This document shows positions 25,124 through 33,854 of a stretch of DNA of 64,000 nucleotides, in pieces. The DNA is taken from NCBI RefSeq assembly GCF_041537905.1, contig NZ_JBGRUO010000021.1, positions 1 to 64,000 on the forward strand, in the 5' to 3' direction. Made by a program: the position numbers and the translations under genes. The notes under the pieces were generated by a model that made no database searches, was not told where the DNA came from, and saw nothing but the letters and a program-made list of their open reading frames with translations. Numbering within the stretch: the stretch's first letter is position 1; every line of letters begins with the position of its first letter. The DNA is from Ruegeria_C sp041537905. GTDB taxonomy: Bacteria > Pseudomonadota > Alphaproteobacteria > Rhodobacterales > Rhodobacteraceae.

Positions 25124-26431
25124 TCAGACGAAGCGGTTGACGTAGTTTTCCAGTATCTCCTGCCGGCCAGAGCGGGGTGCGGGGTTGATCCCTTCGGCCA
25201 GCACTCTTTCGGTAATACTGCCCAGATCGCTGTCCAGCATGGCCTGCGCCCCCGGCTCTGACCATCCCGCATAGCGCTCGGCCAACGCCTGTTCCAACCC
25301 GCCATCTTCGACCATTGCAGCGGCAGCTTTCAAACCGCGCGCGCAGATATCCATGCCGCCGACATGGGCCGCGATCAGGTCCTGCGGGTCCAGCGACTGG
25401 CGGCGCAGCTTGGCATCGAAATTGGTACCGCCCGTGTCAAAGCCACCTGCCTTCAGGATGTGGTAATAGGCCAGCGCCACTTCGGGCGTGTTGTTGGGGA
25501 ACTGATCGGTGTCCCAGCCGGACTGGTAGTCGTTACGGTTCATGTCGATGGAGCCCAGCATCCCTTCGGCCGCCGCAACCGCGATCTCATGTTCGAAACT
25601 GTGACCGGCAAGGATCGCGTGACCCTGTTCGAGGTTCAGTTTCACCTCATCCTCCAGCCCGTATTTGCGCAGGAAGCCGATGCAGGTGGCCGCGTCGTAG
25701 TCATATTGATGCTTTGACGGCTCTTGCGGCTTCGGCTCGACCAGAATCGCGCCCTTGAACCCGATCTTGTGCTTGTAATCGACCACCATGTTGAGGAAGC
25801 GGCCCATATGGTCCAGTTCCTGGCTCAGGTCGGTATTGAGCAGGGTCTCATACCCCTCGCGCCCGCCCCAGAGTACGTAGTTCTGCCCGCCCAGCTTTTT
25901 GGTGGCATCCATGCAGCTTTTGACCGTGGCCGCGGCAAAGGCAAAAACCTCCGGGTCCGGGTTGGTCGAGGCTCCCGACATCCAGCGACGGTGACTGAAC
26001 ATGTTGGCGGTGCCCCAGAGCAGGCCGGTTTTGCTGCCCTCCATCTTTGCGCCGATATAGTCGGTGATCTCGTCCAGAGTGACGAGGTTGTCGGCGAAAT
26101 TACCCTGCTCGGGCCGGATATCGGCATCATGCCAGCAGAAATACGGCGCGCCCAGAAGATCGAACATCTCGAAGGCCACATCCGCCTTCAGCTTCGCCCG
26201 CCCCAAATCGTCCTGCGGATGCCAGGGCCGGATGAAGGTCTGGCCGCCGAAAGGATCGCCACCCTCCCACGCGAAACTGTGCCAATAGGCAACGGCAAAG
26301 CGCAGCTGATCTTCCATCCGCTTGCCCATGACGATCTCGTCGGGGTTGTAGTAGCGGAAGGCCAGCGGATTGGTGCTGCCCTCGCCGTCATAGCTGACCT
26401 TTTCGATGCCGTCGAAGAATCCGGTACTCAT
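25124..26431 (-). CDS. xylA: Xylose isomerase
   Basis: The 435-aa enzyme converts D-xylose to D-xylulose. The protein starts MSTGFFDGIEKVSYDG and keeps the family blocks: YWHSFAWEGGDPFGG, YFCWHDADI (catalytic His-Asp), LWGGREGYETLLNT and FKGAILVEPKPQEPSKHQYD with metal-binding Glu residues, and GSIDMNRNDYQSGWDTDQF with Asp ligands. The length equals that of class II enzymes such as E. coli XylA (440 aa). I chose the ATG at 26429-26431, with AAAAGGA eight bases upstream. It lies 34 bp after the ATPase gene and is the last gene of the xylF-H-G-A unit. Confidence 0.95.
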   Translation of the reverse strand: MSTGFFDGIEKVSYDGEGSTNPLAFRYYNPDEIVMGKRMEDQLRFAVAYWHSFAWEGGDPFGGQTFIRPWHPQDDLGRAKLKADVAFEMFDLLGAPYFCWHDADIRPEQGNFADNLVTLDEITDYIGAKMEGSKTGLLWGTANMFSHRRWMSGASTNPDPEVFAFAAATVKSCMDATKKLGGQNYVLWGGREGYETLLNTDLSQELDHMGRFLNMVVDYKHKIGFKGAILVEPKPQEPSKHQYDYDAATCIGFLRKYGLEDEVKLNLEQGHAILAGHSFEHEIAVAAAEGMLGSIDMNRNDYQSGWDTDQFPNNTPEVALAYYHILKAGGFDTGGTNFDAKLRRQSLDPQDLIAAHVGGMDICARGLKAAAAMVEDGGLEQALAERYAGWSEPGAQAMLDSDLGSITERVLAEGINPAPRSGRQEILENYVNRFV

Positions 26432-26465
26432 CCCGTGGTTCCTTTTTGTTAGTATGGGAAGAGGC

Positions 26466-27245
26466 TCAAGCCGCCTCTTCCCCCGGTTTCTTACCAAGGA
26501 TGATCATCGACAGCAGATCGTCATCGGTGACATCGTCGATCTCGACCGTGCCGACCAATTCGCCATTCTTCATGACGCTGGCCCGGTCGCACAACTCCAT
26601 CACCGCATGCACATCATGGTCGATCAGGAAGATGCCGATCCCGTCCGCCTTCAGCTGCTGGATCAGCTCCGCGACCATCTGGGTCTCATGCGGGCCAAGC
26701 GCTGCCGTGGGCTCGTCCATGATCAGGACCTTGGCGTTGAAATAGACCGCACGTGCAATGGCAACCGACTGACGCTGGCCACCTGACAGGGCCGAGACCG
26801 GCTCGTTGAACTTCTGGAAGTTCGGATTGAGCCGACCCATGATCTTGCGGCATTCGGCCTCCATCGCCGAATCGTCCACCAGACCAAGTGGCGTCACCAG
26901 CTCGCGCCCCAGAAACAGGTTCGAGGCCGCGTCCAGATTGTCCGCCAGCGCCAGCGTCTGATAGATCGTCTCGATGTTCAGCGCACGGGCATCGCGGGGG
27001 TTCTGGATGTCGACCGTCTGGCCGTTCACCCGGATCTCGCCTGTTTCCTTCTGATAGGCGCCTGAGAGCATCTTGATCAGGGTCGATTTCCCGGCGCCGT
27101 TATGGCCCAGCAGACCGACAACTTCGCCCGGATAAAGATCGACGCTGACATGATCGACCGCCTTGATGCCCCCGAAAGAGATCGAGACATCGTCCATTTC
27201 GACAAGCGGCGTTTCGCCCGCGGCGCGTTTTGGATTGCGTGTCAT
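26466..27245 (-). CDS. Sugar ABC transporter ATP-binding protein, single-domain (XylG/FrcA-like)
   Basis: The 259-aa ATPase has one complete ABC domain: Walker A GHNGAGKST (about residue 46), the signature LSGGQRQSVAIARAV (about 145), Walker B VLIMDEPTAALG (about 165) and the switch His in LIDHDVHAVME. E. coli XylG is a double-domain protein of 513 aa, so this is a half-size member like FrcA of Sinorhizobium and should work as a homodimer. The ATG at 27243-27245 shares one base with the permease stop (TGATG). It belongs to the xylose operon by position. Confidence 0.88.
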   Translation of the reverse strand: MTRNPKRAAGETPLVEMDDVSISFGGIKAVDHVSVDLYPGEVVGLLGHNGAGKSTLIKMLSGAYQKETGEIRVNGQTVDIQNPRDARALNIETIYQTLALADNLDAASNLFLGRELVTPLGLVDDSAMEAECRKIMGRLNPNFQKFNEPVSALSGGQRQSVAIARAVYFNAKVLIMDEPTAALGPHETQMVAELIQQLKADGIGIFLIDHDVHAVMELCDRASVMKNGELVGTVEIDDVTDDDLLSMIILGKKPGEEAA

Positions 27246-28543
27246 CACTTGGCCCCCACTCTTTTGCGGTAGATGATGTCGATCAGCACCGCCAGAACCA
27301 GCACCGTGCCAACCACTATGTTCTGGAATGGCGCATCGACGCCAACCATGGCCATGCCCGATTGCAGCGCCTGCATGATCAGGGCGCCAAGAATCGCGCC
27401 ATAGATGGTGCCGAAGCCGCCCGACAGTGCGGTGCCGCCGATTACCGCGGCTGCGATCACGCGCAGCTCGTCCAGCGTGCCGATATCGTTGGAGTGATTG
27501 GACAGACGCGCCGAGGCAATCACCGCCGAGAGCGCACAAAGGAAGCCCATCAGCGCAAAAATCTTGACCGTCAGACGCCGCGTGTTGATGCCCGACAGTT
27601 CTGCCGCGTCCGGGTTACCTCCGGTGGCGAAGATATAGCGGCCAAAGCGGGTCCGGCGTGCAATGATCGTCATCACAACCGCAACCGTGATCAGGATCAG
27701 GACCGAGACCGGCAGGCCATAACCCACTTCCAGCCCTTCGGGCATGGTCTCACCCCGCGCCTCAAACATCCGTTCCAGACGGCGTTTGGGGATGTGATAG
27801 GAATTCAGGATCCAGATGAAACCAAAGATGGCCCCGGCGGTAATGGCGCACAGCGTTGCTTCGGCCCAGGCCGGTTTGACCGGGAAACCATGTCCTGCCT
27901 TGGCACGGCGCGCGCCCCAAAGGCCCCAGATCGCCAGCGCCGCTGCCAATGCAGCCAACAGCCAGCTTGTCGTTTCGCCCAACGTGCCGTTGGTGCCGCC
28001 AAAGACCAGGAAGGTGCTGTCGAGCGGGCCTATCGTTTGCCCATCGGTCAGATACCAGGCCACGTTGCGCCAGACCAGGAAGCCGCCCAAGGTCACGATG
28101 AAGGCCGGGATACTCAGATAGCCCACCATCCAGCCCTGAAAAGCGCCGATCAGCGTGCCTGCGGTCAACCCGACCAGCAAGGTGATCAGCCAGATTGCCG
28201 GATTGCCCAGCCCCATACCCAGCGTATGCGGCAGAATCTGCGTCTGCGTCACCGCCATGATCGCCGAGGTCGTGGCCAGCAGTGCGCCCACCGACAGGTC
28301 GATATGCCTGTTCACGATCACGAAGACCATGCCACACGCCATGATCGCGACCGAGACGGTCTGGATCGTGAGGTTGAAAATGTTACGCGGTGTCAGAAAC
28401 CGACCATCCGTCAGGATGTTGAAACCGATACACAGGATGACGAAAGCGCCAATCATGCCCAATAGCCGCAGGTCCAGTTCCAGTTGCTGGAACAGGTTGC
28501 CTTTTTGCCGTTCGGGGATTGGCTGAGACGTTGTGTCTGTCAT
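27245..28543 (-). CDS. xylH: Sugar ABC transporter permease, XylH-type
   Basis: The 432-aa inner-membrane protein is a ribose/xylose-type permease (BPD_transp_2) with about ten to twelve hydrophobic segments. It has the family motifs GRFLTPRNIFNLTIQTVSVAIMA, VNRHIDLSVGALLA and FATGGNPDAAELSGINTRR (about residues 300-318), as well as ALSGGFGTIYGAILGALIMQ. The long central hydrophilic stretch (about 245-290) is usual for XylH. The xylA, xylF-like and ROK neighbours make xylose the expected substrate. Confidence 0.87.
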   Translation of the reverse strand: MTDTTSQPIPERQKGNLFQQLELDLRLLGMIGAFVILCIGFNILTDGRFLTPRNIFNLTIQTVSVAIMACGMVFVIVNRHIDLSVGALLATTSAIMAVTQTQILPHTLGMGLGNPAIWLITLLVGLTAGTLIGAFQGWMVGYLSIPAFIVTLGGFLVWRNVAWYLTDGQTIGPLDSTFLVFGGTNGTLGETTSWLLAALAAALAIWGLWGARRAKAGHGFPVKPAWAEATLCAITAGAIFGFIWILNSYHIPKRRLERMFEARGETMPEGLEVGYGLPVSVLILITVAVVMTIIARRTRFGRYIFATGGNPDAAELSGINTRRLTVKIFALMGFLCALSAVIASARLSNHSNDIGTLDELRVIAAAVIGGTALSGGFGTIYGAILGALIMQALQSGMAMVGVDAPFQNIVVGTVLVLAVLIDIIYRKRVGAK

Positions 28544-28578
28544 GTCAGACCTCTTCGTTTCAGCGGTGATGGGGAGTG

Positions 28579-28604
28579 GGGTGCCGCACCGTGGCGCAGC
28601 ACCC
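28579..28604 (-). promoter_or_regulatory. Intercistronic hairpin between xylF and xylH
   Basis: In the 83-bp gap between xylF and xylH, GGGTGC (28579-28584) pairs with GCACCC (28599-28604), and parts of the intervening 14 bases can extend the stem. Such hairpins after binding-protein genes usually protect the upstream mRNA end and reduce expression of the downstream permease. There is no T run, so it is not a plain terminator. Confidence 0.5.
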
Positions 28605-28626
28605 GATCGTTCTGTTTACAGGAGCC

Positions 28627-29643
28627 CTAGTTGCACGGGGCCGGGCCGCCGGTCACACCTTGGCAGAGCGCTTCCTGGGTAATCCAGCCAGCATCGACCA
28701 CAGCGGTCAGGTTGTCCTTGGTGACCGGAACCGGGGCCAGGAACTTGGCCGACATTGTGGTGCCGCCCGGCGAGGTCCATTCACCTGCCCCTTCGACATC
28801 CGCGCCCGACGCGCCACCGGCCATCGCAACGGCAACTTCGCCTGCTGCCTTGCCCAATTCGCGCGCGTCTTTCCAGACCGATACGGTCTGGGTGCCATTG
28901 GCCACACGGTTCAGTGCGGCATGGTCGCCATCCTGCCCCGAAACCGGTGTGCCTTCCATGCCCTGAGCCGTCAGAGCCGCAACGGCGCCACCGGCTGTGC
29001 CGTCATTCGAGGCGACAACAGCATCGACATTGTTGTCGTTGGCCGTCAGAATCTGTTCCATGTTGCGCTGCGCGTTCGCAGGCAGCCAGCCATCGGTATA
29101 GGCCTCGCCCACGATGGTGATCTTGCCGCTATCGATCGCCTCTTGCAGGATTTCCTGCTGTCCGCCACGCAGGAAATCCGCGTTCGGATCGGTGGGCGAG
29201 CCCTTGATCATCACGTAGTTGCCTTCGGGCTGCGCTTCGAGCACCGCGCGGGCCTGCATCCGACCCACTTCGACATTGTCGAAGGTCAGGTAAAAGGCGC
29301 GCGGGTCTTCGATCAGGCGGTCATAGGCGATGACCGGAATGCCCTCGTCGGCGGCGGCCTGAACTGCGGGGCCGATGGCCTGCGTGTCCTGCGCCAGAAT
29401 GATCAGCGCGTCCACGCCCTGGGCGATCAGGCTTTCAACATCCGACAATTGCTTGCTGGACGATGATTGCGCATCCGCCGACACATATTCGGCACCAGCC
29501 GCGTCAAGCGCCGCGACAATCGCAGCTTCATCCGTCTTCCAGCGCTCTTCCTGAAAATTCGACCAGCTTACGCCGACGGTCTGTGCAAATGCCGCTGTGC
29601 TCATCAGCATTGTGGCAACAGCAGTGAGTCCGAGTTTTTTCAT
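28627..29643 (-). CDS. xylF: Xylose ABC transporter substrate-binding protein
   Basis: The 338-aa periplasmic protein has a signal peptide (KKLGLTAVATMLMSTAAFA, cleaved near residue 20) and a type I periplasmic-binding fold typical of XylF: VGVSWSNFQEERWKTDEAAI, then DVESLIAQGVDALIILAQD, PVIAYDRLIEDPRAFYLTFDNVEVGRMQA and VASNDGTAGGAVAAL. The D-R-L segment aligns with sugar-contacting residues of XylF. It is the first gene of the xylF-H-G-A operon, behind a ROK-type operator, and the strong binding-protein position fits high expression. Confidence 0.92.
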   Translation of the reverse strand: MKKLGLTAVATMLMSTAAFAQTVGVSWSNFQEERWKTDEAAIVAALDAAGAEYVSADAQSSSSKQLSDVESLIAQGVDALIILAQDTQAIGPAVQAAADEGIPVIAYDRLIEDPRAFYLTFDNVEVGRMQARAVLEAQPEGNYVMIKGSPTDPNADFLRGGQQEILQEAIDSGKITIVGEAYTDGWLPANAQRNMEQILTANDNNVDAVVASNDGTAGGAVAALTAQGMEGTPVSGQDGDHAALNRVANGTQTVSVWKDARELGKAAGEVAVAMAGGASGADVEGAGEWTSPGGTTMSAKFLAPVPVTKDNLTAVVDAGWITQEALCQGVTGGPAPCN

Positions 29644-29706
29644 GGTGTTCCTCCTCCCTGAGAAATTGCGTGCTGATGGTTTGGCCTCAGCATGATCTGT
29701 TTTAGC

Positions 29707-29735
29707 ATATTTATTTTTTCTGTCAAAATAAATAT
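29707..29735. promoter_or_regulatory. Putative ROK (XylR) operator upstream of xylF
   Basis: ATATTTATTTT (29707-29717) and AAAATAAATAT (29725-29735) are perfect 11-bp inverted repeats about a 7-base spacer, between xylF and the divergent ROK regulator gene. Its core, TTTATTTTT, five bases, then xAAAATAAA, recurs before xylB at 35319-35341. It is strikingly AT-rich compared with its surroundings. Predicted repressor site controlling both divergent units. Confidence 0.7.
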
Positions 29736-29813
29736 GATCAGCTTACACAAAAGAACCTGACCCAGCTTGTTCCGCAATATAACGCGACACAAGCCAAAAG
29801 AGGATTGAACGCC

Positions 29814-31037
29814 ATGAACGCGCCCAGACCCACCCCTGCGGCAGCTGACCAGCGAGAGGTCAGCCGGTTGAGAATCCTCGAAGAAATTCGCGCCGCGAAT
29901 CGAATCGCGCGCATTGATATTGCATCCGCAACGGGCCTCAGCCCGGCGACCGTGACCGCGATCACCGCTGACATGCTGGAGGAAGGGCTGATCGAGGAAA
30001 TCAGCCAGGAAGCTGGCGCAGGCGGCACCAAGGCCAAGCGCGGCCGGCCCCGTGTGTTGCTCAAACTGAGGGGCGAGGCGCATAGAATCGCAGGCCTGAA
30101 AGTCTCGCAAAAAAGCATTACGGTGCTGCTGGTGGACTTCAGCGGCACCGAGATTGCCTTGCACGAGCATGATCTGCGCAACGCCCGCATGTCGGGCGAC
30201 GAACTGGCTGACGAGATCAAGGCAGCCATTGCGGCCACTTGCGCCAAGGCCGGGATTGAAAAGCGCTCGCTTTCCGGCATCGCCATCGGTCTGCCCGGCC
30301 AGATCGACGCCCCCAAAGGCTTCGTGCATTGGTCGTCGTCCCTGACCGAACGCAATGTGCAATTCGGCGATATCCTCGCGCGCAAGCTCTCCAGTCCCGT
30401 TTTCATCGACAATGACGCCAATCTGGTGGCGATTGCCGAGCAGCTCTTCGGTGACGGTCAGGGCTATCGCGACTTCCTCGTGGTGACGATCGAGCATGGT
30501 GTGGGGATGGGGATTGTTCTGGATGGCAAGCTCTATCGCGGCGCGCGCGGTTGCGGGGCCGAATTCGGACATACCAAAGTGCAGAATGGCGGCGCGCTCT
30601 GCCAATGCGGCCAGCGTGGCTGTCTTGAGGCTTATGTCGGCGATTATGCACTGCTGCGCGAGGCCAACATTCAGACCATGGGCGAGCGACCGAACGACGT
30701 GGGTGATGTTCTGGCCGCCGCACGCGAGGGCGACCGGCTGGCGCAATCGGTTCTGGATCGGGCGGGCCAGATGTTTGCCATGGGCCTGTCGAACCTGATC
30801 AACATCTTCGACCCGCAACTGATCGTGCTGTCGGGCGCGCAGATCGCCTTTGACCACCTCTACGAGGAGCGCGTTCTGGACAGCGTTAAACGCTCGGTCG
30901 TTGAGATCGACGCGCCGCTGCCAGAGATCAAGGTGCATCACTGGGGCGATCTGATGTGGGCCAAGGGGGCCGCCGCTTATGGGATTGAGCAGGTCTCGGC
31001 CCGCGCCGCCCGAGAGGTTATCAATGCAACGACTTAA
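29814..31037 (+). CDS. xylR: ROK-family transcriptional regulator, XylR-like
   Basis: The 407-aa protein has an N-terminal winged helix-turn-helix (residues about 15-75; ARIDIASATGLSPATVTAITADML) followed by a ROK sugar-kinase-like domain with GIAIGLPGQID, the DNDANL motif, VVTIEHGVGMG and the zinc motif GHTKVQ...CQCGQRGCLEAY. This is the layout of NagC/XylR repressors, which release DNA on binding sugar. I chose the ATG at 29814 with GAGGA nine bases upstream, over a TTG three codons earlier. Its position, divergent from xylF, and the shared operators point to xylose control. Confidence 0.88.
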   Translation: MNAPRPTPAAADQREVSRLRILEEIRAANRIARIDIASATGLSPATVTAITADMLEEGLIEEISQEAGAGGTKAKRGRPRVLLKLRGEAHRIAGLKVSQKSITVLLVDFSGTEIALHEHDLRNARMSGDELADEIKAAIAATCAKAGIEKRSLSGIAIGLPGQIDAPKGFVHWSSSLTERNVQFGDILARKLSSPVFIDNDANLVAIAEQLFGDGQGYRDFLVVTIEHGVGMGIVLDGKLYRGARGCGAEFGHTKVQNGGALCQCGQRGCLEAYVGDYALLREANIQTMGERPNDVGDVLAAAREGDRLAQSVLDRAGQMFAMGLSNLINIFDPQLIVLSGAQIAFDHLYEERVLDSVKRSVVEIDAPLPEIKVHHWGDLMWAKGAAAYGIEQVSARAAREVINATT

Positions 31038-32547
31038 GGCGCTGCCGCTTTTGGTGCTGGCATTGCCCGGCCATGCCGACCCGGGCGCTCCGGTATTTGA
31101 ACCGCGCCCGATTCCCGATCATGTCTATGATGGCGGTTGGGAGCATTTCGTGGGCGGTGGCGTTGCTGCGTTCGACTGCGATGGCGATGATCTGCCAGAG
31201 CTGTATGCCGCCGGTGGCACGAACCCTGCCCAACTCATGCGCAACCGGACCAATGGCCCGGGAGCGCCCCTGCGCTTTGAGGAAAACACGCCGGACGGCC
31301 TGTCCTTGACTGGCGTAACCGGGGCCTATCCGGTTGATATCGACGGCGACGGGCTGCTGGACCTCGCCATTTTGCGGGTCGGACCGGATCTGTTGCTGCG
31401 CGGTCAGGGCGATTGCACATTCACGCCTTTTGAGGGGTTGGGTTTCACCTCGGGCGATCACTGGACCACCGCGTTTTCCGCCGCCTGGGAGGCTGGCCAA
31501 AGCCTGCCGACGCTGGCCTTTGGCACCTATGTGGACCGCTCCAATCCCGATGGCCCGTTCGAGGCCTGCGATGCCACCCTGCTCTACCGTCCCGAAGGCA
31601 ACCGTTATGGCCCGCCGGAACGGCTGGAGCCGGGGTTCTGCGCGCTGTCGATGCTGTTTTCCGACTGGGGCCGCACGGGCCGCGCCGACCTGCGGATCAG
31701 CAATGACCGGCACTATTACGTGCGTGGCGGGCAGGAACAGATGTGGGCGATGGAAGAGGCCCCGCGCCTCTATTCCGAAGCAGAAGGCTGGTTGCCCTAC
31801 AGGCTTTGGGGCATGGGCATCGCCTCGCGCGATCTGACCGGTGATGGCTTTCCAGAGGTCTATCTGACCTCGATGGGCGACCAGAAATTCCAGAGCTTTG
31901 ATCCCGCGCCGGGCGGGCCGGTCTGGCGCGACGCCACCTATGACCGGGGCACCACGGCGCATCGTCCGCATACGGGCGGCGATGGTCGGCCTTCGACCGG
32001 ATGGCATGCGGCATTTGGTGATGTGAACAGCGATGGGCGCGACGACATCTTCGTGGCCAAAGGCAATGTGGAACAGATGCCGGATGCCGCCATGAAGGAC
32101 CCCAACACGCTGCTGATGCAGGGACGTGACGGGCGGTTTGATGAGAGGGCCGAAGAGGCCGGGGTCGCCTCGATGGCGCGGTCGCGCGGGGCGGCGCTGG
32201 TTGACCTGAATCTCGACGGCGCGCTCGATCTGGCGGTGGTGAACCGGCGGGCACCGATGGAACTCTATGAAAATACCGGAGCGCAGGGCAACTGGTTGCT
32301 GGTGGATGTCACAGGCCTCGCGCCGAACCATCAGGCGCTGGGGGCGTTTGTTGAGGTGCGCAGCGCGCAAGGTTTGCAGACGCGGGAGATCACCGTTGGC
32401 GGCGGCCATGCAGGCGGCAGCACCGAGCCACTGCATTTTGGTTTGGGCGCAGAAAAGTCAGCCGATATCCGGGTGATCTGGCCAGGTGGCTCACCTTCTG
32501 TCTGGCAAAATGTTGTGGCCAACACCCGGATTGCACTGCGACCTTAG
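31024..32547 (+). CDS. Secreted FG-GAP repeat/CRTAC1-type protein with ASPIC/UnbV C-terminus
   Basis: The 507-aa protein has a signal peptide (QRLKALPLLVLALPGHA) and at least five calcium-loop-bearing FG-GAP/VCBS repeats, seen as DCDGDDLPELY, DIDGDGLLDLA, DLTGDGFPEVY, DVNSDGRDDIF and DLNLDGALDLA. The last about 90 residues form an ASPIC/UnbV domain (NWLLVDVTG, HFGLG, VIWPGG). This beta-propeller family is exported and calcium-bound, but its function is not established in bacteria. The start ATG at 31024 overlaps the ROK gene end by 14 bp, and the 3' end overlaps the convergent di-heme peroxidase gene by 4 bp. Confidence 0.82.
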   Translation: MQRLKALPLLVLALPGHADPGAPVFEPRPIPDHVYDGGWEHFVGGGVAAFDCDGDDLPELYAAGGTNPAQLMRNRTNGPGAPLRFEENTPDGLSLTGVTGAYPVDIDGDGLLDLAILRVGPDLLLRGQGDCTFTPFEGLGFTSGDHWTTAFSAAWEAGQSLPTLAFGTYVDRSNPDGPFEACDATLLYRPEGNRYGPPERLEPGFCALSMLFSDWGRTGRADLRISNDRHYYVRGGQEQMWAMEEAPRLYSEAEGWLPYRLWGMGIASRDLTGDGFPEVYLTSMGDQKFQSFDPAPGGPVWRDATYDRGTTAHRPHTGGDGRPSTGWHAAFGDVNSDGRDDIFVAKGNVEQMPDAAMKDPNTLLMQGRDGRFDERAEEAGVASMARSRGAALVDLNLDGALDLAVVNRRAPMELYENTGAQGNWLLVDVTGLAPNHQALGAFVEVRSAQGLQTREITVGGGHAGGSTEPLHFGLGAEKSADIRVIWPGGSPSVWQNVVANTRIALRP

Positions 32548-33854
32548 CGGTCCACCGGCAATCCACTGGGCACGGTCTCTGGCACGCCCAGCCGCTTTGC
32601 GTCATGCGTCAGCGCCCCCAGAAACGCGATCAGGTCCGCGATCTCGGCGTCGCTGAGAGACACCGGCGCAAGATCATTTGCCGCAGCAATGCGCGCTGTC
32701 TCATCCGGGTCGTTCAGTGCCACTGTGTCCTCGGCTCCGGTCAGGGTGGGCAGACGCGCCTGCGCCGGGTCATAGCGCTGCAATTCCGCCAGCGGATCCA
32801 GATGGTGCCGGATCACCGAGTCCAGATCAGGATAGGCCCCGTTATGCCCGTAAGGCGCGGTCAGCGTGACATTGCGCAGCGAGGGCGTGCGGAAGGCATA
32901 AGCATCCTCGGGGTCACCGGTGACCCGCATCCGGCCCTCATCCCGCGCATGATTTTCAAAGCGGGCCGCCTTGCCGGGGCCGATCTGCGGCAGGGCAATG
33001 GCGTGAAAGGCATGATCCGTCTGGAACCAGCCGGAATGGCACGAGGAACACCCCGCCTCGCCATAAAACAGGTCCATACCCCGCTGTGCCGCGGGGTCCA
33101 GCGCCGCCTCCCCGCGCAAGGCGCGGTCAAAGGGGCTGTTATCGGCGCGCCATTCAAAGCGGATGAAGTCTGCGATCAGGTTCGAGATCAGGGGGAACCC
33201 GTCGCTTTCATCCGCGCGCCGCACTTCCTCTAGCCGCTCAGCGTAGGCGGGAATGGCCTGAACGCGGGCGGCAAGCTGGTCCCAGGCCCCGCCCTCCTGA
33301 CTGAGCATCCCCAGCCGCACCGATCGGCTGATCTCGTTTTCCGAGTAATGCCCGGCCATTTCATCACCCGACAGAACCGGAAACATGCTCTGCGCCGACA
33401 GAACCGAGTCAAAGCCGGTGGTCATGTCACTGCCAAGGGGCGTTCGAATGCCGTTTGGTTCCGTCTCATCAGCCTCCAACCGGCCGTCATGAAACATGAC
33501 CGTGAATTCCTGCGCGCCAAGGTTCCAGAGCGCCGGCGCATTGCGCGGCAATCGCTGCTCGGGCAGGTTTGCGGGGTCGGGGGACCGCTCGGGCCCCAAA
33601 CCGATGCCCCCTTCGCCCAGCGACAGCGACACCCCGTCCGACGTGCTGAACCGGGGATGATGGCAGGTGGCGCATGAGATATTGCGATTGCCGGACAGGA
33701 TCGGGTCGTAAAACAGCAACTGCCCCAGCGCAGCCCGCTCGATATCCGGGTCGGTGAAGACCGGTGGCGGCCCCAGATCGGGCAGATCGGCGCGTGCGAG
33801 ACCGGCGCCAGCCAAACAAATGGCGGCGGTCAGGCTTTGCGCCAGCCTGCTCAT
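32544..33854 (-). CDS. Di-heme cytochrome c peroxidase/MauG-like protein
   Basis: The 436-aa protein carries a signal peptide (LAQSLTAAICLAGAGLARA) and two CxxCH heme sites: CATCH (about residue 60) and CSSCH (about residue 245), the layout of CCP/MauG proteins. Typical motifs RNAPALWNL (about 105) and RTPSLRNVTLTAPYGHNG (about 310) are present. CCP enzymes reduce hydrogen peroxide; MauG-type members instead oxidise protein side chains through a bis-Fe(IV) state. Which applies cannot be decided from the fragments inspected. It starts 4 bp inside the xylB 3' end, so both are one unit under the ROK operator. Confidence 0.85.
   Translation of the reverse strand: MSRLAQSLTAAICLAGAGLARADLPDLGPPPVFTDPDIERAALGQLLFYDPILSGNRNISCATCHHPRFSTSDGVSLSLGEGGIGLGPERSPDPANLPEQRLPRNAPALWNLGAQEFTVMFHDGRLEADETEPNGIRTPLGSDMTTGFDSVLSAQSMFPVLSGDEMAGHYSENEISRSVRLGMLSQEGGAWDQLAARVQAIPAYAERLEEVRRADESDGFPLISNLIADFIRFEWRADNSPFDRALRGEAALDPAAQRGMDLFYGEAGCSSCHSGWFQTDHAFHAIALPQIGPGKAARFENHARDEGRMRVTGDPEDAYAFRTPSLRNVTLTAPYGHNGAYPDLDSVIRHHLDPLAELQRYDPAQARLPTLTGAEDTVALNDPDETARIAAANDLAPVSLSDAEIADLIAFLGALTHDAKRLGVPETVPSGLPVDR

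Noticed and set aside
29640..30941. Open reading frame of about 430 codons on the minus strand
   Set aside because: It is antisense to the ROK regulator, whose helix-turn-helix and zinc motif are intact; it would also bury the xyl operator.
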